Below are positions 1-5,170 of a DNA stretch of 5,170 nucleotides, one piece after another. This stretch comes from Planctomycetota bacterium (GTDB lineage: Bacteria; Planctomycetota; Planctomycetia; Pirellulales; Pirellulaceae): contig JAJSAJ010000773.1 in assembly GCA_024274855.1 (NCBI GenBank), positions 1-5,170 of the forward strand, read 5' to 3'. Below the pieces are notes generated by a model, which ran no database searches, had not been told where the DNA came from, and saw only the letters and a list, made by a program, of their open reading frames with translations. How positions within the stretch are numbered: the first letter of the stretch is position 1; every line of letters starts with the position of its first letter. The position numbers were made by a program, and so were the translations under genes.

Positions 1-30
1 ACGGCCTTGTGCCGTTGGTGAGCGAGTCTA

Positions 31-83
31 TTGAGCTAAGGCCGGCATGTCATGCCGACGGCCGCACATGCTTCTTAGCTCGA
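31..83. repeat. Nested inverted repeat forming a long imperfect hairpin
   Basis: The outer arms GAGCTAAG (33-40) and CTTAGCTC (74-81) are exact reverse complements. Inside them CGGCATG (43-49) and CATGCCG (51-57) form a second perfect stem around a single T. The GGC/GCC flanks add partial pairing. There is no T-run on either side, so an intrinsic terminator of the usual type is not supported. A palindromic intergenic repeat or a folded RNA element are alternatives. Confidence 0.55.
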
Positions 84-97
84 GAGACTTATTCACC

Positions 98-114
98 CAT
101 GGGACAAGCCCATG
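98..114. repeat. Short hairpin, 6-bp stem and 5-nt loop
   Basis: CATGGG (98-103) and CCCATG (109-114) pair perfectly around ACAAG. A similar small stem, ACGGC-CTTGT-GCCGT, occupies 1-15 at the window edge. Together with the 31-83 hairpin this makes a cluster of stems in about 115 bp. Confidence 0.4.
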
Positions 115-156
115 AGGGCCTTCGACCAACGCGTTCTCCATTTGGCTAAAGTGTAA

Positions 157-232
157 CGTCATTTGTCAGTGGAAAGAGTATGACCCCGCTGCGCTGTCTC
201 TCTCGAGGATAAATGAGTAATGTCAAATGACG
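157..232. repeat. 9-bp inverted repeat pair
   Basis: CGTCATTTG (157-165) and CAAATGACG (224-232) are exact reverse complements separated by 58 bp. The enclosed DNA has no recognisable gene. They could be ends of a very small non-autonomous element or chance; no target-site duplication was found. Confidence 0.3.
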
Positions 233-388
233 AATGATAAATCGGGCGTGTGGACAATCGGGAAAAACTCCGGCGCTAACGCGATGGCAGACGAAACCTC
301 CGTGAACGACTACCTTTTTCCACGCAATTCCACTCTGCCATCGTTCGGCCAAGCTTCTCTCTGATTCGTCGTGTCACTTGGCACGTCG

Positions 389-1606
389 TCACGTGGTGGA
401 GGACGCGCCTTTCCTGGCGGAACGTCTGGCCGCTTTTGCCTTGGGTGATATTTTCTTTTTCCCCGCACGGCTTGTTGTCTTCGCGCGTGCCGTCTTCTTT
501 GCCGATTGTTTCCCTGTACGTTTCTTAACCGCACCAGTGCCGTTGGAGTGTTTCTTCACGGCTTTCTTTTTCGTTGTCTGTTTCGCCCGAACCTTTTTGG
601 TAATTGTCTTTTTTGTGATCACCTTTTTGGTAGCCTTCTTTTTGGCTCTCTTCTTACGGGGCGTTTTCTTGGCGACCACCTTCTTCCTTACCTTGCTGGC
701 AGCTTTTTTCTTGGTCGTGCTCTCTCCACCGGTCTTGGATTCCGACGTTTTCCCGATCGTCGTCCGAACCACCTTCTTCGTTCGGACCTTCGGCCTGCTT
801 TTTGTTTTGGGTTTCCGCTCGCTCACGGTTTTGCGGCGAGTGCGTTTCGGTTTCGAGACCTTGCCGTCATCACTTTCCGCCGTGGGATCAATCTCAATTC
901 CAAAAACATCGGCCAGATCGTTCGACGCGACCGTTGGTCGTCGTCCTCCACGTCCGGTGGCGCCCGCAACTGCCTGATCGACACGCGTATCGATCAGTTG
1001 GTCATGTTTGACGCCACGGAGCAGAAAAAGCAACTCGGGGCTTTCGTCCAGCCGCGCCCCCACGCCGTAGAGAACGGCTGCCAGGTGCTTGCAAAGGTAC
1101 GCCCAATCGGGACAGTTACAGCCGAGTTCGATCTCTGAAGATGTCGGAAAGAGACCGTCATCAGGATCGGTGACCGTTTCCATCACATGCGTTGAGAGTT
1201 TGCCCTGCAACAGTTCGATCAGCGAGCCAATCTGTCCCGCACACCGGCGTTTAACACGTTCCCACTTCGCTTTGGGAAGCGTTTTGATCTTGATATTGAT
1301 TTTATACAGGGACGAGCCGCTGACGATCGCGGCGATCCGGCCTTTGCTGATCTCCAAATGGCAGACCGAGCCATTACGAACATAAGTGCGTCCGCGAGGA
1401 AGCCGATTGTCAAAATCGCCAAGTGATTCCATCTGGTCGCACCAGGCTTTGCCCCAAAACGTCTTAACGATCGTACGACCTTCGATGGTCACCGGCTGAA
1501 TAGTGAGGCCCTTCTTACGGAGTTTGGCCATGCTCTGTCGCGCATCACTTCGCCGCTTGGCCACCGGAACGTAGGGACGCCATCTGTATCCATAGTACGC
1601 CATCAT
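389..1606 (-). CDS. SWIM zinc-finger protein with a histone-H1-like basic tail
   Basis: This 405-residue protein belongs to the SWIM zinc-finger family often encoded next to bacterial SNF2 helicases. Residues 48-110 carry the family signature WGKAWC...RLPRGRTYVRNGSV...GSSLY. The SWIM zinc ligands are C163, C165, C172 and H174 (CNCPDWAYLCKH), followed by a short helical stretch with LLFLLRG. SWIM domains are known to bind DNA or protein; the precise partner here is unknown. From about residue 250 to the end the protein is almost entirely K, R, T, S and A, with recurring KKxTKK-type units. This resembles bacterial histone-H1-like tails and suggests non-specific DNA binding (inference). The start is the first of two consecutive ATG codons; AAGGAG lies 5 nt before the first and 8 nt before the second, so either could be used. 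The gene begins 31 nt after the SNF2 stop codon on the same strand, so co-transcription is likely. It ends in TGA. The product is probably cytoplasmic and nucleoid-associated, with no signal peptide or membrane segment. Confidence 0.9.
   Translation of the reverse strand: MMAYYGYRWRPYVPVAKRRSDARQSMAKLRKKGLTIQPVTIEGRTIVKTFWGKAWCDQMESLGDFDNRLPRGRTYVRNGSVCHLEISKGRIAAIVSGSSLYKINIKIKTLPKAKWERVKRRCAGQIGSLIELLQGKLSTHVMETVTDPDDGLFPTSSEIELGCNCPDWAYLCKHLAAVLYGVGARLDESPELLFLLRGVKHDQLIDTRVDQAVAGATGRGGRRPTVASNDLADVFGIEIDPTAESDDGKVSKPKRTRRKTVSERKPKTKSRPKVRTKKVVRTTIGKTSESKTGGESTTKKKAASKVRKKVVAKKTPRKKRAKKKATKKVITKKTITKKVRAKQTTKKKAVKKHSNGTGAVKKRTGKQSAKKTARAKTTSRAGKKKISPKAKAARRSARKGASSTT
392..712 (-). repeat. 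Lysine-codon-rich degenerate repeat encoding the basic tail
   Basis: This is the 3' part of the SWIM gene, residues 299-405, and it is purine-rich on the coding strand because of dense AAA/AAG codons. Degenerate units of the form K-K-x-T-K-K recur. An exact 12-bp direct repeat, acctttttggta on the plus strand, occurs at 591-602 and 621-632, 30 bp (10 codons) apart. Such tracts tend to change length by slippage or recombination, so tail length probably varies among relatives (inference). Confidence 0.6.
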
Positions 1607-1611
1607 CGTTT

Positions 1612-1617
1612 CTCCTT
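1612..1617 (-). promoter_or_regulatory. Ribosome binding site of the SWIM gene
   Basis: A perfect AAGGAG on the minus strand lies 5 nt before the first ATG and 8 nt before the second. It sits in the 31-nt gap after the SNF2 stop codon, which supports independent translation of the SWIM gene from a shared transcript. Confidence 0.75.
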
Positions 1618-1637
1618 ACCGTGCCCGTGACGCTCTC

Positions 1638-3557
1638 TCATGCCATCGCCTTGTTGACATCCAACGCCACTAGATCCATCAACTGCTGGTCGGTCATTTC
1701 GGTGAGCATTTTCTCCGCACCGCTTTCGAGCACATCTTCAGCGAGCGACTTTTTTTCTTCGATTATCTTGTCGATGTGCTCTTCTATCGTACCGCGACAA
1801 ACGAATTTATGCACAAGCACGTTGCGGTGTTGGCCGATACGAAAAGCTCGATCGGTCGCCTGATTCTCGACCGCCGGGTTCCACCAGCGGTCGAAATGGA
1901 TGACGTGGGACGCCGCAGTCAAGTTCAGGCCGGTACCACCCGCCTTGAGTGACAGCACAAAGAACGGTGGTCCATCCTCGCGTTGAAAGTCGTTCACCAA
2001 CCGTTGTCGTTTTCGAACAGCTGTTCCACCATGCAACACCACCCCAGGACGCCCGAAAGTACTTTCCAACGCCGAACGAATCGGATCGGTCATCTCCCGG
2101 AATTGCGTGAAAACGAGCACCTTCTCCTGTCGAGACGCGATCTCCGTGCAAATCTCGTTCAGACGACTGAACTTGCCGCTATCTGTCGGCCGGTACTCAG
2201 CGTCCCCGGTAAGCTGGCTCGGATGATTGCAGATCTGTTTGAATCGCATCAGATAGGCCAGGATCAATCCGCGGCGTTTCATACCGTCCAGGCCCTTCAT
2301 CAGGCGGGCCATCTCTCGTACGGATTTCTCGTATAAAGCTGCTTGCCGTTTTGTCAGTCCACAGTAGGCCTTGACCTCGGACTTGTCCGGCAGATCAGAA
2401 ATAATCGTCTTGTCCGTTTTCAGACGCCGGAGGATATAGGGACTGACGAGATTTCGCAAGGCAGTGTATCGATCGTGCTCGCGGGCTTCAAGCACTTTAA
2501 CGAACTTCTTGAATGTCGCGGCCGTACCGAGCAGTCCTGGACAGAGAAAATCGAAGATAGACCAAAGGTCGGACAGACGATTCTCGACCGGAGTTCCCGT
2601 CAGAGCCACGCGCGCATTCGACTTGAGTTGCTTCACCGCGCGTGTTTGCCGTGTCGTCGGATTCTTGATTGCCTGAGCCTCGTCAATCACGACCAAATTC
2701 CACGGGACATCCTTAAGCCACCGCTGACGCTGTAGCATCCCGTAGGTTGTCAAAACCACATCGACACCTCGGAGCGCCTTTTCGGGTGACTCGACCATCT
2801 CTGCAAGTGTCGCTTTTTCGCTCTCCGAAGGATGGACGAAGATCGGGACGAGCGACGGCGCAAAACGCTCGATTTCCGCTTTCCAATTGGCCAGCAGCGA
2901 TGCGGGCAAAATCAGCAGCGAAGGCAGCCTGTCCGCCTTTTTTCTTTTTTTCTGCTGCTTGATCAGAATCAGCAGCGCCAGGACCTTAATCGTTTTCCCC
3001 AATCCCATGTCATCGGCCAGACACGCGCCGAGCCCAAGTCGCGTCAGGAGCCATAGCCATTGGACCCCCTTTGTCTGATAGTCACGAAGGACCGCACGCA
3101 ATTCCTCTCCCGGATTGGCATTACTGTCGCCGCCTGAGTCCCGAAGTTCCGCCAACGTCTTTTCCAGCCATCGACCGGCTCGGACGCTGGACCACTCGGC
3201 CTGGTCGCCAATGACGCCGTCACGGTCTTTAAGATCCGCGGGCGCTCCAGACAATAGCCGCATCCCTTCAATGAACGATATTGCGCCGTCTTCAGAAACC
3301 TGCTTGACTCTCTGCCAATGCTCAAGCGTTGCAGCCAGCTTTTCACGATCAACCTCAACCCACTGCCCCTTGATCAATACAAGCCCGTCGTCGCCCGCAA
3401 GCAGTTCCTGCCATTCCGATTCGGTGATTGACTGGTCTCCCACAGCCAGTGAGATGTCAAAATCCAACATGGTACTCGCGTCAAGCACGCTCTTTCGTTG
3501 ATCGCCGATCGTCACGTTCACTTGCGGACGAGGCCGCTTTTTCCACCAATCGGGCAT
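1638..3557 (-). CDS. SNF2-family helicase, C-terminal piece with the complete ATPase core
   Basis: This 639-residue reading frame carries all SNF2/superfamily 2 motifs. Motif I is ADDMGLGKT (181-189), with K188 expected to bind ATP phosphate. Motif Ia is LPASLLANW (217-225), motif II is DEAQ (292-295), motif III is LTGTP (319-323), motif IV is VLVFTQF (480-486), motif V is SLKAGGTGLNL (536-546), and motif VI is QATDRAFRIGQ (566-576). The first 130 or so residues (PDWWKKRPRP..., LDFDISLAVGD..., KGQWVEVD) match the SNF2-helicase-associated region (DUF3670/PF12419 type) that precedes the motor in bacterial HelZ-like proteins. The expected activity is ATP-driven translocation on double-stranded DNA. 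The ATG at 3557 is only the first in-frame ATG after an in-frame TAA; it lies inside the conserved xxxPDWW segment and has no Shine-Dalgarno at proper spacing (the nearest AAGGAG, 3594-3599, is 36 nt away). It is therefore probably not a natural start, and this is the 3' part of a single gene. A lysine-rich insert (QQKKRKK, 201-207) follows motif I. The frame ends in TGA, 31 nt before the SWIM gene. Confidence 0.93.
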   Translation of the reverse strand: MPDWWKKRPRPQVNVTIGDQRKSVLDASTMLDFDISLAVGDQSITESEWQELLAGDDGLVLIKGQWVEVDREKLAATLEHWQRVKQVSEDGAISFIEGMRLLSGAPADLKDRDGVIGDQAEWSSVRAGRWLEKTLAELRDSGGDSNANPGEELRAVLRDYQTKGVQWLWLLTRLGLGACLADDMGLGKTIKVLALLILIKQQKKRKKADRLPSLLILPASLLANWKAEIERFAPSLVPIFVHPSESEKATLAEMVESPEKALRGVDVVLTTYGMLQRQRWLKDVPWNLVVIDEAQAIKNPTTRQTRAVKQLKSNARVALTGTPVENRLSDLWSIFDFLCPGLLGTAATFKKFVKVLEAREHDRYTALRNLVSPYILRRLKTDKTIISDLPDKSEVKAYCGLTKRQAALYEKSVREMARLMKGLDGMKRRGLILAYLMRFKQICNHPSQLTGDAEYRPTDSGKFSRLNEICTEIASRQEKVLVFTQFREMTDPIRSALESTFGRPGVVLHGGTAVRKRQRLVNDFQREDGPPFFVLSLKAGGTGLNLTAASHVIHFDRWWNPAVENQATDRAFRIGQHRNVLVHKFVCRGTIEEHIDKIIEEKKSLAEDVLESGAEKMLTEMTDQQLMDLVALDVNKAMA

Positions 3558-3659
3558 CCGAACGACAAGACCACACTGTTTGCAAACCGGTATCTCCTTG
3601 AGAAATCGGAAGGCTTCTTCGGGGGTCCATGCCAGCGGGTGAAAGATATCCCCCGTTTA
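3558..3659 (-). other. In-frame TAA and conserved 33-codon bridge splitting the SNF2 gene
   Basis: The TAA occupies 3659-3657 and is followed by 33 sense codons in the same frame up to the ATG at 3557. The bridge reads TGDIFHPLAWTPEEAF and later FLKEIPVCKQCG before RMPDWW, which is the expected family sequence at the border to the associated domain. Distance and frame are intact, so a single substitution explains the break. GAA, AAA or CAA could each become TAA by one change. The base after the stop is A, and no known readthrough context (for example UGA-CUA or UAG-CAAUUA) is present. Sequencing error, recent nonsense mutation and translational recoding cannot be separated from this window alone. 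Confidence 0.9.
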
Positions 3660-4355
3660 AAGCAATTCGCGAACAAGTTCGCTCTTTTCCGATGCCTGCT
3701 GGACGGGAAAAAGAAGTCGCAACAGTGCTTTCTTGTTCCTCGCCCCAGCATACTGCTCCAAGGCCCTACTGAGTGGCAGATGCTTGGCGCGTGCCGATTG
3801 CGATAAACCCGGCACGTACGTCGCAAGGAACGCAAACGGATACAACGCGTCGCGTTTGTTCTCGGCTAAATGAAAACATACGCGTCCAACCTGACGCCAA
3901 AGAGGCGCATGCTTCGCAAGAAACCCGGGTACCCCGTCCGTTCGCTCGCGAACTTCGCTGCGAACCCAGGTGTCGATGTCCCGCCACATCCCCTCCAGCA
4001 TGTCGACCACAAGGTACTCCGCACCGACCATCGGCGGGGCACTTCGAATCAGTGCGGAAAGCGTCTCATGGTCGGGTGGATCGATCGGATTGAAAGTTGA
4101 CTCGGCCGATTCCGGAATATGACACAGTTCGGTGAGATAGAGTGAGGCAAACTCGCGCCAGAAGCCAAGTTCAGGTGGCAAGGACGCGACGTCTGCCTGC
4201 GCCGCCAGCGCAAATAGTCCCTTCGGCATTGAACTGGCAAGCGTTCGAAAGACCTTCACGATACTCGGGTCCGACACCGAGCTCGATGCCGAATCATCGC
4301 TCCGCTCGTGAACAACAAGACGACCTGATGGCAAAATGTGTAGATCGAAACCCAT
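3657..4355 (-). CDS. SNF2-family helicase, N-terminal piece ending at a premature TAA
   Basis: This frame encodes 232 residues beginning MGFDLHILPSGRLVVHE, a plausible N-terminus for large bacterial SNF2 proteins with an associated domain. The ATG at 4355 is preferred over a TTG at 4379, which would add eight residues of poor appearance. A weak GGGGTG precedes the ATG by 3 nt. The region holds no catalytic motif. It is mainly helical with acidic and aromatic patches (EFASLYLTEL, MLEGMWRDIDTWV, LAENKRDALYPFAFLATYVPG), and its role in homologues is not known to me. It ends KSELVRELL, then TAA. Reading through that codon joins it in frame to the ATPase piece, giving about 905 codons from 4355 to 1638, a usual size for this family. 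On its own the product would be an ATPase-less fragment. Confidence 0.8.
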   Translation of the reverse strand: MGFDLHILPSGRLVVHERSDDSASSSVSDPSIVKVFRTLASSMPKGLFALAAQADVASLPPELGFWREFASLYLTELCHIPESAESTFNPIDPPDHETLSALIRSAPPMVGAEYLVVDMLEGMWRDIDTWVRSEVRERTDGVPGFLAKHAPLWRQVGRVCFHLAENKRDALYPFAFLATYVPGLSQSARAKHLPLSRALEQYAGARNKKALLRLLFPVQQASEKSELVRELL

Positions 4356-4400
4356 AAACACCCCAAGAACACAAGACAACCAAACAACCTCATTGCCGCC

Positions 4401-4430
4401 ATTCTATTGCGTTCACGCAAAACGGCACAA
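4401..4430 (-). promoter_or_regulatory. Possible promoter of the SNF2-SWIM operon
   Basis: On the minus strand, TTGTGC (4425-4430) is followed after 18 nt by TAGAAT (4401-4406), one mismatch from TATAAT. This would start transcription about 38 nt before the ATG at 4355. The -35 match is weak and planctomycete promoter consensus is poorly known to me, so this is tentative. A perfect palindrome fills most of the spacer. Confidence 0.3.
4407..4420. promoter_or_regulatory. 14-bp perfect palindrome, possible operator
   Basis: TTGCGT-TC-ACGCAA has two 6-bp arms that are exact reverse complements around a 2-bp centre. It lies 52 nt upstream of the SNF2 start, between the proposed -35 and -10 elements, where a bound regulator would block RNA polymerase. 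It also overlaps the first codons of the sigma remnant. No specific regulator can be assigned. Confidence 0.3.
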
Positions 4431-4673
4431 GCCATGATATCCGAACGGACGCTGGTTGTTGCCGGTCTCTCTCGAAAGAGACGCCTTCAGGAAGCGGATG
4501 CCGCGGATTTGGTGCGGGACGTATTCGCTTTGCTCTTGGAAAAACTACCCCAGTTCCGTCATGATGGTGTGAGCAGTTTTCGCAGCTGGCTGCAAACCGT
4601 GACCATGAACAAATGGCGGGAGAAAGAGGGGAACACTAATCACCACTTATCTTCACTAATTCAGACTAAATGA
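4407..4673 (+). pseudogene. Truncated ECF sigma factor remnant (region 2 only)
   Basis: The 88-codon frame begins with TTG and contains a recognisable part of sigma-70 region 2: RRLQEADAADLVRDVF (residues 25-40), which corresponds to the region 2.1/2.2 core-binding helix, and SFRSWLQTVTMNKWR (57-71), which corresponds to regions 2.3/2.4 that melt and read the -10 element. Complete planctomycete ECF factors are about 160-200 residues. Here the 30 or so residues expected before this stretch (the RxxDxxAWxxFxxxY...PL part) are absent, and the sequence turns unrelated after NKWREKEGN, so region 4, which reads the -35 element, is missing. There is no clear ribosome binding site before the TTG. I read it as a decayed gene; a tiny functional region-2 protein is possible but unlikely. 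It is divergent from the SNF2 gene, with 51 nt between the two starts. Confidence 0.65.
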
Positions 4674-5170
4674 ACTCCAGCGGCATACTGAAGATTCAAG
4701 CGATCGCTCTGAACAGACGTTCCATTCTCCGATGGCAGATACCCGATGCTAAACGGCGGCGGCGATCGGAACCAGCTGGACCGGCTTCACTAGTACAACG
4801 AGGGTAGCAACGTGCGTTCGTTGGAGCTTTTCAAGGAGCTTGCCCCACAACGCAGGAACCTGATCGATCGTTGAAATAACGACGTGAGTGGATCGACTCT
4901 TATGTCTATCACCTGGACTTTCAGGCGACCGGTACCTGTAAAAAACACGGGTCTTCCGGGAAACTAGTGGGTAGATTCATCAATGGTGGCAACTCGGCGG
5001 CGGCACGAGGAACCTCCGCTCGGGCTCGACGGAAGGGGCTCACGGAACCCACTATTCAGTTGGTTCGGTGCCTCCTGAGAGTAGACAACAATTCGACATC
5101 GAGATTGCACAACCCTCAAAACACGCAAAAACGCCTAGAAACAAGGACCAAACGCTCCGCGACCGTAAAT
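4674..5170. other. About 500 bp without a supported gene, possible decayed coding DNA
   Basis: No tracked frame or known motif covers this stretch. On the minus strand a frame without any usual start codon is open from 4976 to a TAG at 4749 (75 codons) and reads, near its end, VVISTIDQVPALWGKLLEKL, which has a protein-like pattern of hydrophobic residues. In another minus-strand frame a GTG-started stretch of about 48 codons lies just upstream and ends in TAG close to where the first opens, as a frameshifted relic would. On the plus strand a frame is open from 4880 to the window edge, with composition that looks random. None is assignable to a family by eye. Confidence 0.35.

Larger units (their letters stand above)
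1..388. other. Intergenic region rich in inverted repeats, no supported gene
   Basis: This stretch lies downstream of the SWIM gene. A 68-codon minus-strand frame with a TTG start (146-352) has no recognisable similarity or good ribosome site and is not accepted. The region instead holds several inverted repeats, listed separately, and a direct repeat aatcggg at 240-246 and 256-262. No GC hairpin followed by a T-run is present directly after the SWIM stop codon, so the operon terminator is not identified. Confidence 0.6.

Noticed and set aside
1..90. tRNA-like strings (TTAGCTCGAGAG on plus, TTAGCTCAATAG on minus)
   Set aside because: The D-stem does not close on either strand and no anticodon or T-arm with GTTCRA follows at proper spacing; the strings are arms of the inverted repeat.
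146..352. 68-codon minus-strand frame after the SWIM gene
   Set aside because: It has a TTG start without a clear ribosome site, no recognisable motif, and crosses the 157-232 inverted repeat; chance is sufficient.
378..977. Plus-strand frame of 199 codons, rich in F, L and V, resembling a membrane protein
   Set aside because: It is the antisense of the lysine-rich SWIM tail; reversed AAA/AAG codons give TTT/CTT and hence phenylalanine and leucine. The overlapping 506-1138 frame is the same effect.
3657..3659. Genome-wide reassignment of TAA to an amino acid
   Set aside because: The three assigned frames end in TGA, so nothing contradicts reassignment directly, but one TAA in about 900 codons is far too little, and I know of no such code in planctomycetes.
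3518..3835. Minus-strand frame bridging the interruption of the SNF2 gene, suggesting a frameshift
   Set aside because: Translation of the flanks shows both SNF2 pieces in one register with conserved residues between them, so the break is a stop codon and not a frameshift.
1638..4355. Membership in a known SNF2-containing defence system such as DISARM
   Set aside because: None of the accompanying genes (DUF1998 protein, phospholipase-D-like protein, methylase) is present in the window, and the SWIM partner points to the separate HelZ-like pairing.

Overview
The window looks like chromosomal DNA from a planctomycete, probably a moderate-GC, Rhodopirellula/Blastopirellula-like lineage. The main clue is a fragment of an ECF sigma factor carrying a DAADLV(R)DVF stretch and a SFRSWLQTVTMNKWR stretch, a style very common in planctomycetes. 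The lysine-rich, histone-H1-like protein tail fits but is not diagnostic. The taxonomic call is an inference from protein style.

Layout. Positions 1-388 hold no convincing gene but several inverted repeats, the best being a nested hairpin at 31-83. From 4355 down to 389, on the minus strand, lies a two-gene operon: a large SNF2-family DEAD/H-like helicase followed 31 nt later by a SWIM zinc-finger protein. The SNF2 reading frame is interrupted once, by an in-frame TAA at 3659-3657. There is no frameshift: the 33 codons between the TAA and the next ATG (3557) continue the same frame and look like normal family sequence. The locus is therefore annotated as an N-terminal piece (3657-4355) and a C-terminal piece (1638-3557) that carries the complete ATPase core. 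The SWIM gene (389-1606) has a conserved N-terminal half with a CxC...CxH zinc site and a strongly basic C-terminal tail of about 150 residues.

Positions 4356-4406 separate the operon from a divergently oriented ECF sigma remnant (4407-4673), which lacks its N-terminal part and all of region 4. A possible minus-strand promoter with a perfect 14-bp palindrome in its spacer overlaps the start of this remnant. Positions 4674-5170 contain no gene I can support. Only one start-less open stretch on the minus strand (4749-4976) hints at a decayed gene.

How the genes work together. SNF2 and SWIM proteins of these families are often encoded side by side in bacteria. The expected picture is a DNA translocase/helicase with a DNA-binding zinc-finger partner, here with an added H1-like tail that could hold the partner on DNA. 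The biological role of the pair is not established. The nonsense codon raises the question whether the helicase is still made as one protein.
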